Positions 25,476 to 33,724 of a DNA stretch of 56,064 nt are shown here, one piece after another (position 1 is the stretch's first letter; every line of letters begins with the position of its first letter). The notes under the pieces are model-generated. The model saw only the letters and a list, made by a program, of their open reading frames with translations, was not told the origin of the DNA and made no database searches. The position numbers and the translations under genes are program-made. The stretch comes from Anaerolineales bacterium. Its GTDB lineage: Bacteria > Chloroflexota > Anaerolineae > Anaerolineales > RBG-16-64-43. Location: assembly GCA_016928575.1 (NCBI GenBank), contig JAFGKK010000069.1:1-56064 (forward strand), written 5' to 3'.

Positions 25476-26483
25476 TCAGGCTTGCGGCAGGTAACGCTTG
25501 AACTGCTCCAACTGGTGCAGGACGAGCTCGGCTCCGATGGCCAGACAGCCGACCGGTTCCTCGGCCAGGTAGGTCGGGATCCCGGTGGCCTCGGTCAGGT
25601 AGCGGTCTACGCCGCGCAGCAGGGCGCCGCCTCCGCAGAGCATAATCCCGCGGTCGATGATGTCTGAGGTAAGTTCCGGGGGGGTCCGCTCGAGGGTGGT
25701 TCGGACGCAGCCGACGATCTCCTCCAGCGGTTCCTCGAGCGCTTCCACCAGGTCCGCGGTGGACACGGTGACGGTGCGGGGAAGGTTGTTGACCTGGTCG
25801 CGGCCTTGGATTTCAAGGGTTTCGTTGGGTTCGACCGGCATGGCGGCGCCGATCCGCAGCTTGACTTCTTCCGAGACCATTTCGCTGATGACCACGCCGT
25901 ATTTACGGCGGATATAGGCGGCCAACAACTCGTCCAGCCGCCTTCCGCCCATGCGGATGGTATTGGCCACCACCGGGCCGTTCATGGTGATCACCGCCGC
26001 CTCGGCCACGCCCCCGCCCAGGTAGACGACCATGTTGCCCGAAGGGGTGGAAATCGGCAGGCCGGCGCCGACGGCGGCGGCGAGGGTCCGCGTGACCAGG
26101 AACACCTCGCGGCATCCGGCGCGCAACACCGCTTCGCTGGCGGCGCGGCGTTCCACGCTGGTGATGCCGTGCGGGATGGTCACCATCGCCCGCGGTTTGA
26201 ACGGACTGACCGGACCGCAGACTTTGCGGATGAACCACGTCAACAGCACCTGCGCGACTTCGAAATCCGCAATCGCCCCGGCTTGCAGGGGATGGACGAC
26301 TTCGTACCCTTCGGGCACCCGGCCGTACATGTGCCGGGCCTGCTCGCCCACTTCCACGACCTTCTGTTCGTCGACGTCGATCACCACCATCGTCGGTTCG
26401 CTGAGGACGATTTGACCGCCTTCGGCGATGATGGTGTTGACCGTTCCCAGATCGATTCCGAGTTCCTTGTAGAATAACGCCAT
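25476..26483 (-). CDS. mreB: MreB/actin-like rod-shape protein with degenerate ATPase site
   Basis: A 335-residue MreB-family protein of normal length. The phosphate-1 loop GIDLGTVNTIIA and the adenosine-site CGGGALLRG are kept. The part that carries catalysis in MreB differs. Known MreBs read roughly LPVxE...G.MVVDIGGGTTE; here it is LPISTPSGNMVVYLGGGVAE, so the catalytic Glu position holds Thr, the Asp of the second phosphate motif is Tyr, and TT is VA. This suggests weak or absent ATP hydrolysis. It acts at the cytoplasmic membrane face in cell-shape control if family behaviour holds. No mreC or mreD is adjacent, unlike classical shape operons, so this may be a second, specialised copy. 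Confidence 0.88.
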   Translation of the reverse strand: MALFYKELGIDLGTVNTIIAEGGQIVLSEPTMVVIDVDEQKVVEVGEQARHMYGRVPEGYEVVHPLQAGAIADFEVAQVLLTWFIRKVCGPVSPFKPRAMVTIPHGITSVERRAASEAVLRAGCREVFLVTRTLAAAVGAGLPISTPSGNMVVYLGGGVAEAAVITMNGPVVANTIRMGGRRLDELLAAYIRRKYGVVISEMVSEEVKLRIGAAMPVEPNETLEIQGRDQVNNLPRTVTVSTADLVEALEEPLEEIVGCVRTTLERTPPELTSDIIDRGIMLCGGGALLRGVDRYLTEATGIPTYLAEEPVGCLAIGAELVLHQLEQFKRYLPQA

Positions 26484-26635
26484 AAGGTTTCAGTCCGCGC
26501 TCCCGGCGGAAATCCAAGATTTTATTGCATGCCGGAAGCAATTGTACCTTATCTGAGGGAGGTAAAAAAATCGGGAGGACGGCGTTTGTAGGTAAATCCG
26601 CAGAACGGTTCGGTCGTCTTCCCCGCTCGGTTTTT

Positions 26636-27010
26636 TGCGGGAAATCGAGATCGCGCGGCATGGTTCCCCGCGTGGGACACCCCCGTTTCCCCCGCTTCTC
26701 TTGCGAAGCCAGGGCGGGCGCGAGGGCGGACGCCGGGGTGACGGTCAATACCAACAGCGCCGGTGATGTTATGCTGAGATTATTCTGTCGGAATTTTCTG
26801 CCTCAGCCGGCGATCGTCATGCCGGCGCGATCTCAGCCGGCATCCGGTAAACCTTCGAAAAATACTAGACCCCGGCTTCGAGCACCCTCGCTTACCTTGC
26901 GAAGCCAGGGCGGGCGCGGGGGCGGGCGCCGGGGTGACGGTCAATACCAATAGCGCCGGTGATGTTATGCTGAGATTATTCTGTCGGAATTTTCTACCCA
27001 GGCAGTAACG
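26636..27010. repeat. Dispersed repeat copy 3 with 99-bp internal direct duplication
   Basis: 26701-26799 and 26897-26995 are nearly identical 99-base direct repeats, 196 bases apart, from TTGCGAAGCCAGGGCGGGCG to TCTGTCGGAATTTTCT. Between them lie TCATGCCGGCG and the CCCCGGCTTCGAGCACC core shared with the 12101 palindrome. The rest of the 26484-27092 gap holds no recognised gene. Confidence 0.88.
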
Positions 27011-27092
27011 GGATTTCTTTTTCCTACTGAACAGGCTGAGATACACGACATAACGAAACCATCCGCACCGGATTGTCTCCGTCAGGCCGTCC

Positions 27093-29405
27093 TTATTCCA
27101 ATCCGACCACCTCCACCGGCAGAGTGCTGTTCACCGTCGAGCCGTCGCCAAGCTGGCCGTAGAGGTTGTTCCCCCAGCATTTCATCCTTCCGTCGGCCGT
27201 TACGGCGCAGGCGGTGTAGTAGCCGGCCGCCAGTAAAAGCGCTTTGGATTCCAACCCCAGCACGCTGACCGGCGTGTGATGGACCGCGTTGGTGCCGTCT
27301 CCCAGCTGGCCGAATTCGTTGTTACCCCAGCAGCGCAGGTTGCCCGCGCGCATAATCGCGCAGGAAAAATCGTAACCGGCCGAGACGGACGCCGGAGTGC
27401 CCGCCAGCCACTTGACGTCCGCCGGCAGGGGACGGTCGGTGGCCGTACTGTCTCCCACCTGGCCGAAGGCGTTCCCTCCCCAGCACTTGAGCGCCGTTCC
27501 GGCGACGATCGCGCAGGAGTGGAATCCGCCGGCGGCGATCGAATCGACCCCGGCCGCCAATCCCTCGACGCCGACCGGCGCGGGACGGTCTTCCACGGAA
27601 CCGTCGCCGAGCTGTCCGTATCGATTGGATCCCCAGCACTTCACGGCTCCGCCGCGGGTCAGGGCGCAGGTATGGTTCCCGCCGGCGGCGATCGCGGCCA
27701 CTCCCTCGGAAAGCCCAGCGACGTCCACCGGCCGCGCGCTGTTCACCACGGCGCCGTTTCCCAACTGGCCGAAGGCGTTCGCCCCCCAGCATTTTACGCC
27801 TCCGGCGGCGGTGAGGGCGCAAGTGTGGTCCTTGCCCGCCGCCAGAGCGATCGCCGCTTCCGGCAAACCGACGACGTCCACCGGCGTGTTCTGATCCGAA
27901 TTCGCTCCGCTCCCCAGCTGGCCGTAGTCGTTGCGCCCCCAGCATTTCACGCCGCCCTTGGCGGACAGGGCGCAGACGTGTCCGCCGCCGACCGCCACGG
28001 CGATCCGCTCCGCATCCAACCCTTTCACCCGGACCGGTTGGCCGCTGTCGGAATACGTTCCATCGCCCAACTGGCCTCCTCCGTTCAATCCCCAACAGCG
28101 GATTCCTCCGCCGGGTTGGATCAAGGCGCAGGCGTTCGACCAGCCGACCGACACCTGCGCCGGCCCCGCGCCCATCCCCACAACATCGCCCGGGATCCGC
28201 CGGCCGGCGGGCGTCCCATCCCCGAGTTGGCCCTCGTTGTTCCAACCCCAGCATTGGATGCGCCCGTCGGCAAGAACCGCGCAGGTGTGACCGAACCCCG
28301 ACGCAATCCGCACCGCCCCGCCCGCCAATCCGTCCACGTCCACCGGAGCGGTTTGATTCCCATACCCCCCGTCGCCCAATTGGCCGGATTGGTCGTCCCC
28401 CCAGCATTTAACCCCCCCGTCTTCCAGACGCGCGCAGGTGTGCGCGCCCCCGGCGGCAATTTCCACAACTCCGGAAAGCCCGGCGACCGCGACCGGAATG
28501 CCGCTTCGGGTCCGGGTGCCGTTTCCCAATTGGCCGCTGGCGTTCGCGCCCCAACAGGCGACGGTCCCGTCCGCAAGCAAAGCGCAGGTATGCTGATCGC
28601 CCGCCGCGACGGCCAGCGCGGGTCCGGGCAGGCTTGCCACGTCCGCCGGAACCCGGCTGTCGGTGGCGGTTCCGTTCCCCAATTGTCCGGAGGGATTCCA
28701 TCCCCAGCACTTCACTGCGCCGTCGTCCATCACCGCGCAGGTATGCCCGGCGCCGGCATCCAGCCCCGCCGCGCCAACCTCCATCCCCGGAACGTCGACC
28801 GGGAGATTGCGGTTCACGCCCGTCCCGTCGCCCACGCATCCGGAGGCGTTCTCGCCCCAGCATTTCACGGCCCCCGTTTCCATCACGACACAGGTATGGC
28901 GATGCCCGGCCGCGACCGATTCCACCCCCGTGGAAAGGCCGGAGACCGCCACCGGGGCCCGGCTGTCGGTATTCGTCCCATCCCCCAACTGGCCCTTGGC
29001 GTTGGCCCCCCAGCATTCCAATCCGCCGCCCGCGCGCAGCGCGCAATTGTGGGACCATCCGGCCGCAACGGCGACGACCCCAGAGCTCAGCCGGCCGATC
29101 GGCGCGGGAAGGGCGCTGTTGATCACTGTTCCATTCCCCAATTGACCGTAGCGGTTGTTGCCCCAACAGGCGATTCCGCCGGCGGGGGTGATGGCACAGG
29201 TGTAGTTGCCGCCGAGCGCCAGGGGGGACGTGGAGCCGGATTCCACCGCCGGGGCCGTCGGCGAGGGAACCACGATGCGGACGGTCGGCGTGAATCTTTC
29301 CTTTTCGGGCGTGGCCGTCGCGCTGTCCGCTTCCGCGGGCCCGCAGGAGGCGCCAAGGATTGCGAGGAGGAGGAGCAGGATTGTCCCAAAGATTTTCATT
29401 TTCAT
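27093..29405 (-). CDS. Double RCC1 propeller lipoprotein (paralog H)
   Basis: The ATG at 29405 (or 29399 two codons on) begins a signal peptide with a long Leu core (KIFGTILLLLLAILGASC); the frame remains open upstream without sense. The 770-residue protein has a Thr/Pro tether (TPTVRIVVPSPTAPAVE) and fourteen consecutive RCC1 blades without a linker in the middle, which equals two propellers. The blades are regular and similar to each other, and do not carry the position-specific signatures of paralogs A to F, so this copy belongs to another branch. One blade has GCVGDG in place of GQLGDG, giving an extra cysteine. It is on the minus strand, divergent from the NlpC/P60 lipoprotein gene. Confidence 0.92.
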   Translation of the reverse strand: MKMKIFGTILLLLLAILGASCGPAEADSATATPEKERFTPTVRIVVPSPTAPAVESGSTSPLALGGNYTCAITPAGGIACWGNNRYGQLGNGTVINSALPAPIGRLSSGVVAVAAGWSHNCALRAGGGLECWGANAKGQLGDGTNTDSRAPVAVSGLSTGVESVAAGHRHTCVVMETGAVKCWGENASGCVGDGTGVNRNLPVDVPGMEVGAAGLDAGAGHTCAVMDDGAVKCWGWNPSGQLGNGTATDSRVPADVASLPGPALAVAAGDQHTCALLADGTVACWGANASGQLGNGTRTRSGIPVAVAGLSGVVEIAAGGAHTCARLEDGGVKCWGDDQSGQLGDGGYGNQTAPVDVDGLAGGAVRIASGFGHTCAVLADGRIQCWGWNNEGQLGDGTPAGRRIPGDVVGMGAGPAQVSVGWSNACALIQPGGGIRCWGLNGGGQLGDGTYSDSGQPVRVKGLDAERIAVAVGGGHVCALSAKGGVKCWGRNDYGQLGSGANSDQNTPVDVVGLPEAAIALAAGKDHTCALTAAGGVKCWGANAFGQLGNGAVVNSARPVDVAGLSEGVAAIAAGGNHTCALTRGGAVKCWGSNRYGQLGDGSVEDRPAPVGVEGLAAGVDSIAAGGFHSCAIVAGTALKCWGGNAFGQVGDSTATDRPLPADVKWLAGTPASVSAGYDFSCAIMRAGNLRCWGNNEFGQLGDGTNAVHHTPVSVLGLESKALLLAAGYYTACAVTADGRMKCWGNNLYGQLGDGSTVNSTLPVEVVGLE

Positions 29406-29836
29406 CGCCGATGCGGCTCCGTGAGGATAATTGTAATCGATGCCGCTTTTCAAACCATCCATGCGCCGACGCACACCATCCTCATGATCGGAAATCCATC
29501 CCTCGCGCCCGCCCTTGATTCGCCCGGGAAGCGAGGGCGGCGGGAGTGTTTCCGTCGAGCGCCCGCTTGCCAAATCCCGGGAGCGCCGCCAAAATCACTC
29601 GGGCGCGACGATCAAACGACGGTGAGCCTTTGACCAAGAACGCCTGCCCCGCCCTTGGTCGCGGATTGGTTCTCAAATAACTTTTCGCGGTTTGAAGCGC
29701 GGTGTTCCATCCCCAGCGCCCGCCGCCCTGGGCGGTGCATGCCTCGGCATGCGCGGCGCGAGGAACCAACGGCTTTGGTATACTCCTGCGCAGTCAATCC
29801 GCCATCCTCCCGCGAGAATCCGGAATCTTCCCGCAT
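29406..29836. other. Divergent intergenic region, no gene recognised
   Basis: This 431-base region separates paralog H (minus) from the NlpC/P60 lipoprotein (plus), so it should contain promoters for both. I found no convincing -35/-10 pair. It shows a short GCATGCCTCGGCATGC palindrome near 29740. Open frames crossing it are shadows. Confidence 0.4.
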
Positions 29837-30910
29837 ATGGCCGAGCCGCAGAAACACTCCCGCACCCCGTTTGCTTTGCATAAACCGCCCGCGCACACCC
29901 TCCCCGGAGGATTGCCTTGGTGGGCGTCCGCGTTTTGCGTGATCGGCATGCTGTCCGGATGCCGGGAAAACGCGAGCCCTCCCCCGCAGCTCAGCGCGAC
30001 GGCAGTTGCGGCGGATCCTTCCCCCAGGCTGCCGGCGGCCGCCACGCCCTCGGCGGAGGTGCTGCCTTCGGAAGCGCCGACCGCCGCCCCCGCGCCGGAC
30101 TTGCCGGAGTTCGCCGTCCGGACAACCAAGGCGGATGTGTGGAACGCTCCGGAAAATGAAAATTCCTATTGGGATCTGCAGACCCAACTGATCCTCGGGG
30201 AAAGGGTGTTGGTCCTCGAAGCCCTCGGCGAATGGTCGCGGATCGCGGCCGTGGAACAGCCTTCGCATAAGGACCCGCGCGGATATCCCGGCTGGGTCCG
30301 GTCGGAATTCCTCACCCCCAGCTCTCCCGCCGCCGAACGGTACGCCGTGGTGATGACCGCGCGCACGCATCTCGGATCGGATTCCGCGGACAGGGACGGG
30401 ATGCTGGTTTACCTGGATACGCGGCTGCCGGCGGAGGAAGTGCTGGAAGACCGGGTGGTGGTGCGCCTGCCGGACGGCGGCAAGGGATGGCTGCCCCGCA
30501 AGGATGTGCGCCTGACGGACGATCTTGCGCGCCCCGTCCCGGCGGATGGGATTTTCGCCCTGGCGGAATCCATGACCGGAACTCCCTACGTGTGGGGCGG
30601 CACGACCTCCGATACGCTGGATTGCGCCGGCTTCCCCTACCGCCTCTTTCATGCCTACGGGATCCTGATCAGCCGGGACGCGGACGATCAGATGCTGGAA
30701 GGCGAGTACGTCGACCGGTTTTCGGTGCGGCGGGGGGATTTGATCTTCGCCGCCGAAAGCAGCGGCGGGGAGGTCGCCCACGAGGTCATGTATTGGGGCG
30801 ACGACATGGTGCTGGACGTCGATATCCACCACGGCGTCATGCTGCGCCCCATGCCGGATTTCTTCCTCCAGTATTATTTCTGGATCGCCGCCCGCCGGTT
30901 TTTGCCCTGA
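29837..30910 (+). CDS. NlpC/P60 (C40) peptidase lipoprotein with SH3-like domains
   Basis: The start at 29837 places the lipobox MLSGC at Cys42 after a fairly long N-region (alternatives upstream give no better signal). After a Pro/Ala/Thr tether come two SH3-like wall-binding segments (about 85-150, with GEWSRIAAVE and GYPGWVRSEFL, and about 160-215, with GKGWLPRKDVRL). The NlpC/P60 domain (about 235-357) has GTPYVWGGTTSDTLDCAGF with catalytic Cys263 and HEVMYWG with His315. Such enzymes cleave peptidoglycan stem peptides, typically gamma-D-Glu-diamino acid bonds. DCAGF replaces the more common DCSGL. Predicted lipid-anchored murein hydrolase; no clear ribosome binding site was seen. Confidence 0.87.
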   Translation: MAEPQKHSRTPFALHKPPAHTLPGGLPWWASAFCVIGMLSGCRENASPPPQLSATAVAADPSPRLPAAATPSAEVLPSEAPTAAPAPDLPEFAVRTTKADVWNAPENENSYWDLQTQLILGERVLVLEALGEWSRIAAVEQPSHKDPRGYPGWVRSEFLTPSSPAAERYAVVMTARTHLGSDSADRDGMLVYLDTRLPAEEVLEDRVVVRLPDGGKGWLPRKDVRLTDDLARPVPADGIFALAESMTGTPYVWGGTTSDTLDCAGFPYRLFHAYGILISRDADDQMLEGEYVDRFSVRRGDLIFAAESSGGEVAHEVMYWGDDMVLDVDIHHGVMLRPMPDFFLQYYFWIAARRFLP

Positions 30911-30934
30911 CCCGCCCCGCCGCCCGGCGGGACT

Positions 30935-31888
30935 TCAATCCCCCCCGCCCATTCCCTGCCAAACGGCCGTGAGGGTTTGCAGGGCGGTGACGTTGCGCAC
31001 CGGCACGGCGACCTGCATGCTGTAGGTGTATTCGAGGTGGTTGGGATCGGCCCAGGTCAGGTGGCCCTGCTCGTTGGCCACGCCGTGTTTCGGCAGCGGC
31101 TGTACGGCCAGCCAGAAGTTCCACAGCGGGACGTCGTATTCGTAGGCCAAGCGGGCGACGATTTTGTTGAAGGCGTTCCCGCCTTCGCGGTTGTCGGCTT
31201 TGGTCGCCAGAATGGGGACGATCCCGCGGGCGATGCTGGATTCGACGATCCGGCGCATGCGTTCCTCGTAAACCTCCGGTTCGACCGTCCAATCGTCGGT
31301 TCCCAGGCTGATGATCGCGTAGCTGGGGCGGTGCACGCGGAATTCGCAGGCCATCGGGGATTCGCCTTTTTGGCATTGCTTCGGATCCGCCCGCAAGGGG
31401 GAAAGCACCGCCGCGGTGTTGAATCCGTCCCCGACCGAGATGCTCGTCCGCGTGAACGAATCGACGAACCAGTCGATCACCGGCTGCAAGTAGGCGTAGT
31501 CCCCCAGGTTGTACTTGCCCGGCTTGCCGTAATTTCCAAACAGGTTGATTGGCAGGCTGAGGCAGTCGCCGAGGATCGAAAAGGCGTGCGGGTCGTTGCC
31601 GAGTTCCCGCCCTTCGGCGTAGATGCGGCGGGCGGTTTCGCTGACGGCGGGAATCACCGGCATGGTTTCCCAGTCGTCGTCGGCGAGGGTCGGAGTGATC
31701 GACGGCGTGTTTGTCGCCGCCGGCGGGGGGGCCGCCGTCTCAGTCGGGTCCGGAATCCCGCCGCCGGATTCCGTCCGGGACGCGGCCGGCGCGATGCCGG
31801 CCGGCGGCGTTGCGGACGGAGAGCCGCCGCACCCGGCCGCAGCCGCGCAGAAAAGCAATAAGGCGAATGGAAGGGAGATGTTTCTCAC
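30935..31888 (-). CDS. SGNH/GDSL-like hydrolase lipoprotein
   Basis: A 317-residue lipoprotein: signal MRNISLPFALLLF, lipobox AAAGC, Pro/Thr tether to about residue 70, then an SGNH-type domain. The block I position reads FSILGDCLSLP, block III IISLGTDDW, and the catalytic dyad region near the C-terminus DPNHLEYTY. The usual nucleophilic serine of GDS is a cysteine here; a serine stands two residues later. If active it would be an extracytoplasmic esterase or acetyl-hydrolase. It is convergent with the NlpC/P60 gene, 24 bases apart. The fold assignment is fairly sure; activity is not. Confidence 0.75.
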   Translation of the reverse strand: MRNISLPFALLLFCAAAAGCGGSPSATPPAGIAPAASRTESGGGIPDPTETAAPPPAATNTPSITPTLADDDWETMPVIPAVSETARRIYAEGRELGNDPHAFSILGDCLSLPINLFGNYGKPGKYNLGDYAYLQPVIDWFVDSFTRTSISVGDGFNTAAVLSPLRADPKQCQKGESPMACEFRVHRPSYAIISLGTDDWTVEPEVYEERMRRIVESSIARGIVPILATKADNREGGNAFNKIVARLAYEYDVPLWNFWLAVQPLPKHGVANEQGHLTWADPNHLEYTYSMQVAVPVRNVTALQTLTAVWQGMGGGD

Positions 31889-32530
31889 CGTTTTTTTTCC
31901 TGCATCCCGCCGGGGATGAAATACCGGCCGATTATATCAGCGGCCGGGCGGATGCACCGGGCGGGTTGCCGGAAAAGGCGCGCCTCCTCCGCCCGAAACC
32001 CCGGGGAGGACGGACCGCGCCGGCTTGCGTTATGCCATTTTTCGGAATGATTGTGGTTGACGAAGACTGCGTCGGCCGGCGGGAGCGCCACGCTCCGATT
32101 GCGGTATCTATTCACGAGTATCCAGGATTCAAGCATGTTGATTTGTGTGCCGTCCGAATTGGATCCCAGCTTCTGATTGATGTGTTGTTGTTCTTGCTCC
32201 CAGTCGCCTGCGCATCTGACGGAAGAGGAAGGCTGTAGCATCCTGACGGGTAGCCCCAACCGCCATAGTCAGAATTTCCACTCTTTCCCGGACTAACCAT
32301 CCCTCCACATCGATACCAAGTTTCACGACGACGTCAGGCTTCAACTTCATCTGCCCGTTGGCATGTAAAATCACAAGGGCTTGCCGGATGAGCGCTTTAT
32401 TTCAACAATCGGGGAATTGGAAAGCGAGAGGCAGAGATCTTCCGGTGGATACCAAGAGGTAGTATTTGAATTACCGATAGAAAAGTGGAACATACCTTCA
32501 GCAGGAATCTGGCCGCTCTTCGGGATGAGA
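31889..32530. other. Intergenic with duplicated hydrolase-gene fragment
   Basis: 31981-32046 repeats 33659-33724 (66 bases, one mismatch), which is the 3' end and downstream flank of the metallo-hydrolase gene. Directly after it, 32052-32090 resembles 34203-34240 inside that gene (encoding LPPADAV...NHNHSE, compare LPPADAVLVTHHHFDH). So a copy of the hydrolase gene with an internal deletion of roughly 480 bases lies here. A minus-strand frame at 32129-32374 (81 codons) is possible but unrecognised. The stretch becomes AT-richer to the right. Confidence 0.75.
31981..32046. repeat. 66-bp direct repeat, left copy
   Basis: Begins CGCCTCCTCCGCCCGAAACC and is matched at 33659-33724 with a single mismatch (32039 T against 33717 A). 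The two copies flank the acyltransferase gene. Confidence 0.92.
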
Positions 32531-33592
32531 TTATATGATCCTTTTAATAATCGGGATCCTGGAAATCAAATAAGACATAAATATCGAAATGATAAAAACC
32601 GACACGGCTGTAACAGGAATCGAGGCGTATGGGGTATAGGCGAAAACACCGAGTTTCCAATAATTTAAAATCTCGATAAATATTGGATGGATCAGAAACA
32701 CCCCGATAGTTAGCGACGCAAGACCTTGTCCGAAGGCTTCGCTCACGAAGGGTCTGTTCCAATGTTTAAGTAGGAAAATGGCGCTCACGGACATCGGGAC
32801 TACAGTTAGACTAAGGTAATTATAAAAGTAAAGACCGGCATCTAAATCCGAGAACTGGCTGACCAAGAAACAACCCACTGCGGTTAGCATAACGGAGCTG
32901 GCGAAAACCGCCGCCGGAATCTGCCATGGCAGGGGTTCAGCTGCGCTAACGACGTATCCGAGAAGAAAATAGGGCAGATAGGGAAGAAAGAGTTCGGTAA
33001 AAAGGCCGAAACCTCCGGTGGGGAAAGCGGCTCGATAGGCGACACTTGTAACGGAAATTAAAAACGCCATCGCAATAAGCAATTTCAATTCCTGCGCCGA
33101 TGAGAGTAAGTATATTTTTCGGAGGAACGGCGTTAAAAAATAAAGCCCGAGAATCATATATAAATACCACAAGTGCACGTAGGGGCGCCCGGCCAATATG
33201 GATTCGCCAAGTGCGGTGAAGGTTGGAGGGTCGCTCCGGAGAACCCCTTTCGCATAGGACCAGAGTAGAAAAAAGGCGGACCAAAACACGATAGGCCAAA
33301 AAACTCGAGAAAGCCGTTTCCGGTAAAAAGATAAAGCAGTTTCTTTCTTGCTTTTGTCCAACAATAGTGCTCCGCTAACCATCACCAAAACAGGGACGCA
33401 CCAGCGGGAAAGCGAATCGAAAACATTGCCAATCCACCAAGGAAATGAACCGATCTCGGCGCGGATCACGAGCTCCCCCGAAACGTGTAGGAGTACAACC
33501 GCGAAGACTGCTACGATCCGTGCGTTCGTCAGCCAGTGTATTGGGTGATTCTCTTGGTATCCGGGTGGCGCAATTATCTTTTCCGAATCCAT
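32531..33592 (-). CDS. Integral membrane acyltransferase (acyltransferase 3 / OafA-WecH type)
   Basis: The 353-residue protein has about ten hydrophobic segments and the N-terminal layout of membrane acyltransferases that O-acylate surface polysaccharides: NARIVAVFAVVLLHVSGE with the conserved His, then RWCVPVLVMVSGALLLD and YRKRLSRVFWPIVFWS. The conserved second Arg region (RLSR) and LWYLYMILGLYFLTPFLRK fit the family. Codon use is visibly AT-richer than in neighbouring genes, and the gene lies between 66-bp direct repeats, which suggests recent acquisition. The acceptor polysaccharide is unknown. Confidence 0.88.
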   Translation of the reverse strand: MDSEKIIAPPGYQENHPIHWLTNARIVAVFAVVLLHVSGELVIRAEIGSFPWWIGNVFDSLSRWCVPVLVMVSGALLLDKSKKETALSFYRKRLSRVFWPIVFWSAFFLLWSYAKGVLRSDPPTFTALGESILAGRPYVHLWYLYMILGLYFLTPFLRKIYLLSSAQELKLLIAMAFLISVTSVAYRAAFPTGGFGLFTELFLPYLPYFLLGYVVSAAEPLPWQIPAAVFASSVMLTAVGCFLVSQFSDLDAGLYFYNYLSLTVVPMSVSAIFLLKHWNRPFVSEAFGQGLASLTIGVFLIHPIFIEILNYWKLGVFAYTPYASIPVTAVSVFIISIFMSYLISRIPIIKRII

Positions 33593-33658
33593 TCTTCTCC
33601 ATCCAATTTCGTAGTTTCTAAATAGCTTCCCATGACACTACCCCGCCTGTATCTGAGC

Positions 33659-33724
33659 CGCCTCCTCCGCCCGAAACCCCGGGGAGGACGGACCGCGCCG
33701 GCTTGCGTTATGCCATATTTCGGA
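33659..33724. repeat. 66-bp direct repeat, right copy
   Basis: This copy spans the last codons and the downstream flank of the metallo-hydrolase gene and equals 31981-32046 except for one base. It marks the right edge of the acyltransferase insert. Confidence 0.92.

Noticed and set aside
32129-32374. 81-codon minus-strand frame next to the acyltransferase insert
   Set aside because: It resembles a real protein segment (many charged residues, no low complexity), but no start signal or family could be shown, so it is mentioned only under the intergenic entry.
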